Part shown: positions 1-7,583 of the stretch, piece after piece
How the letters are laid out: every line of letters begins with the position of its first letter
How positions within the stretch are numbered: position 1 is the stretch's first letter
Assembly: GCF_004015795.1 (NCBI RefSeq)
Contig: NZ_ML137218.1
Location: forward strand, 359,548 to 423,547
DNA: 64,000 nucleotides
Reading direction: 5' to 3'
From: Falsirhodobacter deserti
Lineage (GTDB): Bacteria > Pseudomonadota > Alphaproteobacteria > Rhodobacterales > Rhodobacteraceae
Notes under the pieces: generated by a model
Databases searched by the model: none
Told to the model about the DNA's origin: nothing
The model's input: only the letters and a program-made list of their open reading frames with translations
Program-made: the position numbers and the translations under genes

Positions 1-2480
1 CGCGCCCTGCGGCCGAGGGGGAGGGCCCGCTTCTGATCGTGATGGATGCCACATGGGGGGATGCGCGTGACTGGCCCCGCCGCGTGGCGCGCGCCGAACA
101 GGCGGTTGACGAAGCGGCCCGCGCCGGGCGGCCCGTCGCCCTGATCCGCGCAACCGAACCCCCGCAGCAGGTGGCTTTCACCGCTGCCGAAACCCTTGCC
201 CCCCGCCTTCGCGGAATGCAGCCCAATCCGTGGCTGCCGCAATACGGGGGATGGGCGGACACATTGCCGGAAGCAGCGTTCCGCACGCTGTGGCTTTCCG
301 ACGGACTGGACCATCCGGGCCGCGCCCAGTTGCTGGAGGCGCTGGAGGATCATGGCGAGGTGCGGGTGATCGAAACGCCAAACCCCACCATTGCCCTGCG
401 GCCGACCACGTTCGAAGGGGCGGCGATCCGCCTTGCCGCCGCCCGCCTGCCGGTGATGGAACGGACGGAGGCCGTGGTTCAGGCGATGGGAACCGACCCC
501 TCGGGCGCGGATGCCGAACTTGGCCGCGCCACGCTGACCTTTGCCGCCGACGCAACGGAAGCCACGGCGGATCTCTCGCTTCCGCCCGAACTTCGCGACC
601 GCGTCACGCGCTTTCGGGTCGAAGATGGACGCAGCGCAGCCTCGGTCAGCCTTGCCGATGACAGCCTGCGCCGGCGCGAGGTGGCGCTGATTGGTGCCGA
701 AGCGCAGGCCGAGGAGGCGCAGCTTCTGTCGCAGCTTTTCTATCTGCGGCAGGCGCTGGTGCCCTCGGCCGATCTGGTTGACGGGGCGCTGGCGGAAATC
801 CTGCCGGCCAATCCAGATGTGATCGTGCTGGCCGATGTGGCGCGCCTGTCGCCGCAGGAAACGTCCGATCTGGCCGCATGGGTCGAACGCGGCGGCCTTC
901 TGCTGCGCTTTGCAGGTCCGCGTCTTGCTGCCAGCCAGGTTTCCCTGATGGATCAGGATCCGCTTCTTCCCGTGCGTCTGCGCGAAGGCGGACGCGCCCT
1001 TGGCGGCGCGATGAGCTGGAGCGAACCCCGACATTTGGCCCCGTTCCCCGAAACATCGCCTTTCCACGGCCTTCCCGTCACAACCGAGGTGGAGGTGAGG
1101 GAGCAGGTGCTGGCCCAGCCCGAACCCGATCTTGGCGCACGCACCATCGCCGTGCTGGAAGATGGAACGCCGCTGGTCACACGCAGGATAATGGGGCAGG
1201 GGCAGATCGTGCTGTTCCATGTGACCGCCAACGCCGATTGGTCCAGCCTGCCGCTTTCGGGCCTGTTCGTGCAGATGCTGGAGCGTCTGGCCGTTTCCGC
1301 CCCCGCCGGCGATGCGATGCCTGCCGATGTCGCGGGCCGCACCTGGACGGCCGAAAGGGTGCTGGATGCCTTCGGCACGCTGAACACGGCCAAAGGTACG
1401 CGTGGCGTGGCGGGCGAAAAGCTGGCCGAAGGCGTGCCTTCCGCTTCCCTTCCGCCGGGGCTTTATGCTGACGGCGATCGCCGCATCGCGCTGAACGTGA
1501 TGGGGCCAGACACCCCCTTCAACGCCGCCGTCTGGCCCGATGGGCAATTGGTGGAGGCGATGGAGACCGCCCCCGAACACAGCCTTCAGGGCCCGCTGCT
1601 GCTGCTGGCACTGGCCGCGCTTCTGGTGGATATCCTTGCCGCGCTGGCGGTATCCGGGCGGCTTCGGCGCGGGCTGGCGGGGGCGGTTCTGGTGGCAATG
1701 ATGCTTCCCGCCCCGCAGGCGCACGCGCAGGATGCCGCCGCGATTACTGCGACCGAGGTGCTGCGCCTTGCATGGGTTCGTTCGGGCGATGCGCAGGTGG
1801 ACCAGATTGCCAAGCAGGGGCTGAGCGGGCTTTCCCGCCAGCTTGCCGCCCGCACCACGATCGAACCGGGCGATCCTGCCGGTGTCGATCCCGACCAGGA
1901 CGAGCTTGCCTTCTATCCCTTCCTTTACTGGCCGATAACGCCGGAAGCGCGCGTCCCCTCGGCCGAAGGGTTTGCACGGCTGAACGCCTTCTTGCGGACC
2001 GGCGGGATGATCCTGTTCGACACGCGCGATGCCGATGTGGCCGGCAGCACCGAAACGCCGGAACGTCAGGCCCTGCGCCGTATTGCCGAAGGGCTGGACA
2101 TTCCCCCGCTGGAACAGGTGCCGCATGACCACGTGCTGACACGCACCTTCTTCCTGCTTCAGGACTTCCCCGGTCGCTTCAACGGCCCGATCTGGGTGGA
2201 GGCTGCCCCCGCCGGTACCGATCAGGCCGAGGGGCAGCCGTTCCGCAACCTCAATGACGGGGTGACGCCGGTGGTGATCGGCGGGAACGACTGGGCCTCG
2301 GCCTGGGCGGTGGGCAGGGATGGAACGCCCCTTCTGCCGGTCGGGCGCGGCTTTGTCGGTGAACGGCAGCGAGAGATCGCGTGGCGCTTCGGCATCAACC
2401 TTGTGATGCATGTGCTGACCGGAAACTACAAAAGCGATCAGGTCCATGTGCCGGCGCTGCTGGAAAGGCTGGGAAATTGA
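1..2480 (+). CDS. DUF4159 / BatA-like membrane protein, 5' end outside window
   Basis: The frame is open from the left edge (base 3), so about 825 residues of a longer protein are visible. The visible N-terminal half resembles the region after a BatA/aerotolerance-type membrane domain, with a Rossmann-like segment around LLIVMDATWGDARDW. One or two hydrophobic segments lie near residues 525-575 (LLLLALAALLVDILAALAV, then a signal-like stretch ending PAPQAHAQ). The last 240 residues match the DUF4159 type (TEVLRLAWVRSGD, ELAFYPFLYWPI, GGMILFDTRDAD). In alphaproteobacteria such genes follow moxR and DUF58 genes, and the biochemical role is unknown. The stop overlaps the TTG start of the next gene, so the two are probably translated together. 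Confidence 0.85.
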   Translation, partial: RPAAEGEGPLLIVMDATWGDARDWPRRVARAEQAVDEAARAGRPVALIRATEPPQQVAFTAAETLAPRLRGMQPNPWLPQYGGWADTLPEAAFRTLWLSDGLDHPGRAQLLEALEDHGEVRVIETPNPTIALRPTTFEGAAIRLAAARLPVMERTEAVVQAMGTDPSGADAELGRATLTFAADATEATADLSLPPELRDRVTRFRVEDGRSAASVSLADDSLRRREVALIGAEAQAEEAQLLSQLFYLRQALVPSADLVDGALAEILPANPDVIVLADVARLSPQETSDLAAWVERGGLLLRFAGPRLAASQVSLMDQDPLLPVRLREGGRALGGAMSWSEPRHLAPFPETSPFHGLPVTTEVEVREQVLAQPEPDLGARTIAVLEDGTPLVTRRIMGQGQIVLFHVTANADWSSLPLSGLFVQMLERLAVSAPAGDAMPADVAGRTWTAERVLDAFGTLNTAKGTRGVAGEKLAEGVPSASLPPGLYADGDRRIALNVMGPDTPFNAAVWPDGQLVEAMETAPEHSLQGPLLLLALAALLVDILAALAVSGRLRRGLAGAVLVAMMLPAPQAHAQDAAAITATEVLRLAWVRSGDAQVDQIAKQGLSGLSRQLAARTTIEPGDPAGVDPDQDELAFYPFLYWPITPEARVPSAEGFARLNAFLRTGGMILFDTRDADVAGSTETPERQALRRIAEGLDIPPLEQVPHDHVLTRTFFLLQDFPGRFNGPIWVEAAPAGTDQAEGQPFRNLNDGVTPVVIGGNDWASAWAVGRDGTPLLPVGRGFVGERQREIAWRFGINLVMHVLTGNYKSDQVHVPALLERLGN

Positions 2481-4543
2481 ACGCCTCGGTGATCTTCGAT
2501 CCGCTGGTGCCGTGGTGGGCGCTCTGGGTGGCACTTGGCTTCGCGGTCGCGCTGACGGGCCTTGCGGCGTGGCGCGGCTTGCGGGGCTGGTGGCTGCGCG
2601 GGCTGTCGCTGGTGGTGGTTCTGGCCGCGCTGGCCGGCCCTTCGGCGCAGCGCGAGGATCGCGTCCCCTTGCCCGACATCGTGATCGCCGTGGTGGATGA
2701 CAGCGCCAGCCAGCGGCTGTCCGACCGGCCCGCGCAGACGCAGGCCGCGCTGGATCGCCTTCGCTCGCAGGTAGCGACGATGGGCGGAACCCAGCTGCGC
2801 GTTGTGCATCTGGCCGATGCACCCGATAACGGCGGCACGCAGGCCATGGCCGCACTGGCGCAGGCAATGGCGGATGAACCGCGGGACCGGATCGCGGGGG
2901 CGGTCCTGATTTCGGACGGGCAGGTGCATGACATGCAGGCGGCGCCCGACCTTCCGGCGCCGCTGCATCTGCTTCAGACCGGCCATGCATCCGACTGGGA
3001 CCGGCGGCTGGTTGTCAGCGATGCGCCGGCCTTCGCCATTATCGGCGAAGAAGCGCGCCTGACCCTGCGCGTCGAAGATCAGGGTCAGGTGCCAGCCAAT
3101 GCCGGAACCAGTGCGAGGCTGACGCTGACACTGGGCGCCGAGGAACCCGTCAGCTTCGATGTTCCCGTGGGGCAGGATCTGGAGCTTCCGATCCGCCTGC
3201 CGCATGGCGGCATGAACGTGCTGCAACTGGCCGTCGAGGGCGCAGAGGGTGAGATTACGGATCGCAACAACGCCCGCATCGTCCAGATAAACGGGGTGCG
3301 CGACCGGCTGCGCGTGCTGCTGGTTTCGGGCGAACCCCATGCGGGGGAAAGGGTGTGGCGCAACCTTCTGAAATCCGATCCCTCGGTCGATCTGGTGCAT
3401 TTCACGATCCTGCGGCCGCCGGAAAAGCAGGATGGCACGCCCGTGTCGGAACTCTCTCTCGTGGCGTTCCCGACGAGGGAGCTTTTCATGGAAAAGATCC
3501 GGGATTTCGACCTGATCATCTTCGACCGCTATCGCCTGCGGGGCATCCTGCCCGGCCTTTATCTGCAGAACGTGCGCGATTACGTGGTGAATGGCGGCAC
3601 GGTCCTGGTGGCGGCGGGGCCGGAATTTGCTGGCGTGGAAAGCCTTGCCCGCTCCCCCTTGGGGGAAATCATGCCCGTCCGCGCCACGGGCCGCGTGCTG
3701 GAGGAAGGCTTCCGCCCCGTCCTGTCCGCCCTTGGCCAGCGCCATCCCGTGACCGAGGGGCTGGAGCAGCCCGAAAACTGGGGCCGCTGGTTCCGACAGA
3801 TCGAACTGGAGCAGACAGGTGGCGAAGAGTTGATGCAGGGGATCGGTGGCCGACCCCTTCTGGTGCTGGACCGGGTGGGGCAGGGGCGGATCGCTGTTCT
3901 CGGCTCTGACCAGCTTTGGCTTTGGGGGCGTGGCTTCGAAGGCGGCGGTCCGCAGCTGGAACTGACGCGGCGGCTGGCCCACTGGATGCTGAAAGAGCCG
4001 GAGCTGGAAGAGGAAGCCCTGACCGCCACCGTTTCCGGCGAGGAGGTGACGATCCACCGGCGCACCGTTGCCGATGAAGCGCCGCCACCCGTCACGATCA
4101 CCGGCCCCGATGGCACCGAAACCGCCCTGCCCTTGGTGGAGGAGGGGCCGGGACGCTTCGCCGCCACATGGCAGGCGCCGCAGCTGGGTCTTTACCGGAT
4201 GCGGCAGGACGATCTGGCCGCCGTTTTCGCTGTTGGTCCTGCAGCCCCGCGCGAATTTGACGAAACCATCGCCTCTGCCGACCGCCTGATGCCGGTGATG
4301 CAACCGCTGGGTGGCGGGCCGCTGCGGCTGGAAGATCATGCAAACTTTACGCTTCGGCAGGTGGGCGAGGGACGGGTCGCAGTGGGCCGCGGCTGGATCG
4401 GAGTTACCCCGCGCGGCGCCTATGACGCCCGGGACGTGACAGTGGCACCGCTGCTGCCCGCATGGCTGTGGCTGGTGGCCGCGGCGGCCCTGATGCTGGG
4501 CGCGTGGCTGCGCGAGGGGCGGTTCACGCGTCGCGTTTCATGA
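2477..4543 (+). CDS. Membrane protein with glutamine-amidotransferase-like fold
   Basis: I place the start at a TTG inside TTGA, overlapping the previous stop by four bases, giving 688 residues; starts further upstream would run deep into the DUF4159 gene. Two N-terminal hydrophobic segments (about residues 10-25 and 35-52) are followed by a vWA-like stretch (DIVIAVVDDSAS), a beta-rich part, and a GATase1-like segment (RVLLVSGEPHAGERVWRNLL ... LIIFDRYRLRG ... VVNGGTVLVAAGPEF). A final transmembrane helix sits near the C-terminus (LLPAWLWLVAAAALMLGAWL). I see no convincing Cys-His-Glu catalytic triad, so amidotransferase activity is not implied. It is the regular partner of DUF4159 proteins; the function is unknown. 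Its 3' end overlaps the convergent DUF599 gene by 20 bases. Confidence 0.85.
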   Translation: MNASVIFDPLVPWWALWVALGFAVALTGLAAWRGLRGWWLRGLSLVVVLAALAGPSAQREDRVPLPDIVIAVVDDSASQRLSDRPAQTQAALDRLRSQVATMGGTQLRVVHLADAPDNGGTQAMAALAQAMADEPRDRIAGAVLISDGQVHDMQAAPDLPAPLHLLQTGHASDWDRRLVVSDAPAFAIIGEEARLTLRVEDQGQVPANAGTSARLTLTLGAEEPVSFDVPVGQDLELPIRLPHGGMNVLQLAVEGAEGEITDRNNARIVQINGVRDRLRVLLVSGEPHAGERVWRNLLKSDPSVDLVHFTILRPPEKQDGTPVSELSLVAFPTRELFMEKIRDFDLIIFDRYRLRGILPGLYLQNVRDYVVNGGTVLVAAGPEFAGVESLARSPLGEIMPVRATGRVLEEGFRPVLSALGQRHPVTEGLEQPENWGRWFRQIELEQTGGEELMQGIGGRPLLVLDRVGQGRIAVLGSDQLWLWGRGFEGGGPQLELTRRLAHWMLKEPELEEEALTATVSGEEVTIHRRTVADEAPPPVTITGPDGTETALPLVEEGPGRFAATWQAPQLGLYRMRQDDLAAVFAVGPAAPREFDETIASADRLMPVMQPLGGGPLRLEDHANFTLRQVGEGRVAVGRGWIGVTPRGAYDARDVTVAPLLPAWLWLVAAAALMLGAWLREGRFTRRVS

Positions 4544-5216
4544 CGATGTCGCGCGACTGCGAAATGAATTCGCGCCGCAGCAGCGTGGCCGAGGTGGCCA
4601 GCGTCGTCAGGAACAGCGACCACGGCCCCAGAAGCCAGCCAAGCGCCGCCAGCGCGAAATAGATCGACCGCAGCCCGCGGTTATAGCTGCGGGCGGCGGT
4701 CACGTTCACCTCGGCCGCTTGCGCGGCACGGTGGAACGCCAGCGGATCGTCGGTGTTCGGCATCGATCCCATCAGCACCGCACAATAGCCGAACAGCCGG
4801 TGCGACCAGATGAACTTCAGAAAGGCGTTGGCAAGGAACAGCAGCACGAAGATCACCTTGATCTCGATCACGGTGGCCTGCTGGTCCAGCGTCAGGTCCT
4901 GCGCCAGAATCATGACACGTTCGGGGTTGCCGATCAGGGCGATCCCGCCCCCGATCGCGATCATCGTGCCCGAGATGAAAAAGGACGTTGCCTGCCGCAG
5001 GCTGGTGATCACCGTGGCATCGAAGATCTTCTGCTGGCGCGTGACGAAGTGGCGCATCCAGTCGCGGCGGTAATCGGCCATCAGGATCGACATGGATGGT
5101 CGTCCCGCTGGCGGGTGTTCAACCAGCCAGCCGATGCCCAGAAACAGCGCGACCTGCAAGGTCACGGCGGCGGCGTCCACCCACCCGAGGGACGAGAGTC
5201 GAAACAGCAGATCCAT
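4524..5216 (-). CDS. DUF599 domain-containing membrane protein
   Basis: 230 residues from an ATG preceded by AGGAGA; the frame extends further upstream but without a Shine-Dalgarno sequence. The protein has about four hydrophobic segments (start, ~80-100, ~120-140, ~180-205) and DUF599 hallmarks such as YRRDWMRHFVTRQQKIFDA, FFISGTMIAIGGGIAL and KFIWSHRLFGYCAVLMGS. The family is conserved in proteobacteria and has no assigned function. It is convergent with the upstream gene and divergent from hsp20. Confidence 0.88.
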   Translation of the reverse strand: MDLLFRLSSLGWVDAAAVTLQVALFLGIGWLVEHPPAGRPSMSILMADYRRDWMRHFVTRQQKIFDATVITSLRQATSFFISGTMIAIGGGIALIGNPERVMILAQDLTLDQQATVIEIKVIFVLLFLANAFLKFIWSHRLFGYCAVLMGSMPNTDDPLAFHRAAQAAEVNVTAARSYNRGLRSIYFALAALGWLLGPWSLFLTTLATSATLLRREFISQSRDIVMKRDA

Positions 5217-5264
5217 GCCTTCTCCTAGCATATCTGTGCGCCATGCAAGAGGCAGATCGCATCC

Positions 5265-5293
5265 CTTGACAGGGGGCAGGCCGCTTCCCAGAT
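5265..5293 (+). promoter_or_regulatory. Candidate RpoH (sigma-32)-type promoter of hsp20
   Basis: CTTGACA (5265-5271), a 15-base gap and CCCAGAT (5287-5293) resemble the sigma-32 pattern CTTGAAA / CCCATnT. It would give a 5' leader of roughly 85 bases before the Hsp20 start. A heat-shock promoter fits the gene it precedes, and this window also encodes an RpoH factor. The assignment rests on motif similarity only. Confidence 0.4.
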
Positions 5294-5386
5294 CATGCCT
5301 GCGCCGGTGCCACAACGGGCTGGCGCAGTCCATATCCGCCCCGCCTGTGAAGGGGGGTATTCGAACATCGCTCTAGGAGGATGAAC

Positions 5387-5848
5387 ATGCGTGGTTATGA
5401 TTTCGCACCGCTTTACCGTGCCACCGTCGGCTTCGACCGTATCGCCGACCTGATGGACCGTGTGCTGACAACCGATGTCGCACAGCCCAGCTATCCGCCC
5501 TACAACATCGAAAAGACCGCCGAGAATGCGTATCGCATTTCCATCGCCGTTGCCGGTTTCACGCCCGAAGAACTGACCGTCGAGGTGCGTGACAACGCGC
5601 TCCACATCGCGGCCCGCAAGGCTGCCGAGGAAGAGGACCGCCACTTCCTGCATCGCGGCATCGCAACCCGTGCCTTTGATCGCCGCTTCGCGCTGGCCGA
5701 TCATGTCCGCGTCGATGGGGCCACCCATGAACATGGCATGCTGCATATCGACCTGGTGCGCGAAACGCCCGAAGCGTTGAAGCCCCGCCGGATCGAGATC
5801 GCAACGTCGCCGCGTCCCGCCGCAATCGAGGCCGAGAAGGCCGAGTGA
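5387..5848 (+). CDS. Hsp20 / alpha-crystallin family small heat-shock protein
   Basis: 153 residues, an ATP-independent holdase of the IbpA class in the cytoplasm. An AGGAGG at 5375-5380 directly abuts an ATG at 5381, so the ATG at 5387, six bases away, is the better start. The alpha-crystallin domain runs from about residue 35 to 130 (YNIEKTAENAYRISIAVAGF, EELTVEVRDNALHI, FDRRFALADHVRV, and an MLHIDLVRE segment close to the usual GVL-type motif). It is monocistronic: a strong terminator follows and the next gene is on the other strand. Confidence 0.93.
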   Translation: MRGYDFAPLYRATVGFDRIADLMDRVLTTDVAQPSYPPYNIEKTAENAYRISIAVAGFTPEELTVEVRDNALHIAARKAAEEEDRHFLHRGIATRAFDRRFALADHVRVDGATHEHGMLHIDLVRETPEALKPRRIEIATSPRPAAIEAEKAE

Positions 5849-5854
5849 TCCTTG

Positions 5855-5882
5855 AAGGGCGCGCCACCGGCGCGCCCTTTTT
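5855..5882 (+). terminator. Rho-independent terminator after hsp20
   Basis: A perfect 9-bp stem GGGCGCGCC/GGCGCGCCC with loop ACC is followed by five T residues. It sits seven bases after the hsp20 stop, and its T tract touches the stop codon of the convergent CNNM/CorC gene. Confidence 0.9.
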
Positions 5883-7159
5883 CATTCACTGTCCAGCTTC
5901 TGCACAAGGATCTTGTCGATCCGCCTGTCATCAAGGTCGATCACCTCGAACCGGAACCCTTCGCGGGTGAAGCTGTCGCCCTGAACCGGCATCCGGCGCA
6001 GCTGGTTCAGAACAAGGCCCGCCACCGTTTCGTAATCGCCGGCCAGTTCCTCGGGCACGCGCAGCATTTCGCAGAACTCGTCCACCGGCATCCAGCCCGC
6101 CACCAGCCACGAGCCATCTTCGCGCGTTTGGATGGCGGGTTCGTCGGCCAGCGTTTCGCGGAAAGCGCCGGTAATGGCCTCCAGGATATCACCGGTGGTG
6201 ATGATGCCCTCGAAGCTGCCATATTCGTCATAAACCAGCGCCATGTGGTTGGGCGAGCCACGCAGGATCTCGATCACGTTCAGCGCATCTGCCGCATCCG
6301 ACACCACAGGCACCTCGCGCATCAGGGCCGCAACATCCAGCGCTTCCCCCCGCGACAGGGCGGCAAAGGCATCGGTCACGTAAAGCACGCCGACATAATC
6401 ATCCGTGTCGCGCCGCCGCACGGGAAACCGCGCCCGGCCCGACATGCGGATGACGTCCAGCACCTCCTCGGGCGAGGCTTCGAGTTCCACGGAAACCACG
6501 TCGCGGCGCTGGGTCATCAATTGGCTGGCCTGCCGGTCGGCAAGGCGCATCACCCCGGTCAGCATGTGCTGTTCGCCGGTTTCGATCACCCCTTCCACAT
6601 GCGCTTCGGCAAGGATGGTGCGCACCTCTTCCTCGGTCACGCGGTTCTTTTCTTCGTTCTGCACGCGCAGCAGCTTCAGAACGCCGCGCCCCGAGATGTC
6701 CAGAACCCAAACGATCGGCGCTGCAATTCTGGACAGGAGCAGCATGAAGGGGGCCACGGTGGATGCCACGGCTTCGGGGTTCTTCAGGGCAATCTGCTTT
6801 GGAACAAGCTCCCCCACAATCAGCGAGGCATAGGTGATGGCCACCACCACCACGCCAACCCCCAGCGTATCGGCCGCCGGAACACCGTTCTGGGCCAGAA
6901 ACACAGCAAAGCGCCCGCCCAGCGTCGCACCGGAAAACGCGCCCGACAAAACCCCGACAAGCGTGATGCCGATCTGCACCGTGGACAGGAAGCGCCCCGG
7001 ATCGGCAGCCAGACGCATCGCTGTCTGCGCGCCGCTGCTTCCCCCTTCCGCCATGGACCGAAGCCTTGCGGGACGGGCGGACACGACCGCCAGTTCTGAC
7101 ATGGCCAAGGCGCCGTTGATCACGATCAGAACGACGACAATCAGGATCTCGAGGTACAC
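5882..7159 (-). CDS. CNNM/CorC (HlyC/CorC) family membrane protein
   Basis: 425 residues starting at a GTG preceded by AGGAAAG. The N-terminal half is a CNNM (DUF21) membrane domain beginning MYLEILIVVVLIVINGALAMSE with further helices to about residue 150. A CBS pair follows (VMRLADRQASQLMTQRRDV ... VPVVSDAADALNVIEIL ... GSFEGIITTGDILEAITG) and then the CorC_HlyC C-terminal domain (GDYETVAGLVLNQLRRMP). Family members are implicated in magnesium or cobalt efflux and were historically called hemolysins. Transport activity is inferred from the family. Confidence 0.92.
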   Translation of the reverse strand: MYLEILIVVVLIVINGALAMSELAVVSARPARLRSMAEGGSSGAQTAMRLAADPGRFLSTVQIGITLVGVLSGAFSGATLGGRFAVFLAQNGVPAADTLGVGVVVVAITYASLIVGELVPKQIALKNPEAVASTVAPFMLLLSRIAAPIVWVLDISGRGVLKLLRVQNEEKNRVTEEEVRTILAEAHVEGVIETGEQHMLTGVMRLADRQASQLMTQRRDVVSVELEASPEEVLDVIRMSGRARFPVRRRDTDDYVGVLYVTDAFAALSRGEALDVAALMREVPVVSDAADALNVIEILRGSPNHMALVYDEYGSFEGIITTGDILEAITGAFRETLADEPAIQTREDGSWLVAGWMPVDEFCEMLRVPEELAGDYETVAGLVLNQLRRMPVQGDSFTREGFRFEVIDLDDRRIDKILVQKLDSE

Positions 7160-7249
7160 TGTCTTTCCTATGAATGACGATCAGCGGGATACATGATCCC
7201 GCAGCCCGCCAAAGGTAGGAAGGATGTTCTCCCGCGTCGAGATGTATTG

Positions 7250-7573
7250 TCAGCCGCGCAGACGCTCGATCTCGGCCTGCATTTCGTCCAGCTCCACCCG
7301 TGCCTGTCCAAGGCTTTCCATGACGGCGCGCAGTTCGGCATCGGTCTGCGCCAGCTGGCCCATCAGTTCGCGCTCGCGCTCCTCGCCATAGATGATGGCG
7401 GCGTCGCGGATCTCCTCGGCCTCGTGAAGGGCTTGGGCCAGGCGGTCCACCTCGTCGATATTGCCGCTTTCGATCGGCGAAAGGCGGGTGGTCAGCCAGC
7501 GGGCAAACCAGCCCAGCACGAAGGCCACGAAAAGAACAAGGGTCGTGGCGGCGATAAGCGTGCTGCGGTCCAA
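7250..7573 (-). CDS. Small membrane-anchored coiled-coil protein
   Basis: 107 residues from a TTG start with AAGAGG six bases upstream; no ATG is available. One N-terminal transmembrane helix (LIAATTLVLFVAFVLGWFAR) is followed by an almost continuous charged coiled coil to the C-terminus (EVDRLAQALHEAEEIRDAA ... ELDEMQAEIERLRG). The gene begins 10 bases after the OmpA/BON gene, so the two are probably one operon and may act together at the envelope. I do not recognise a named family. A weak 7-bp hairpin without a T tract (7184-7202) lies downstream. Confidence 0.8.
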   Translation of the reverse strand: MDRSTLIAATTLVLFVAFVLGWFARWLTTRLSPIESGNIDEVDRLAQALHEAEEIRDAAIIYGEERERELMGQLAQTDAELRAVMESLGQARVELDEMQAEIERLRG

Positions 7574-7583
7574 GGAAAGCCTC

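Noticed and set aside
2438-4339. Long antisense frame of 633 codons opposite the GATase-fold gene
   Set aside because: High GC content keeps antisense frames open. The protein is low-complexity and lacks motifs, while the plus-strand gene has clear domains and a coupled start.
5300-5386. ROSE-type RNA thermometer in the hsp20 leader
   Set aside because: A TCGCT element precedes AGGAGG, but only two bases separate it from the ribosome site, too few for the required hairpin loop.
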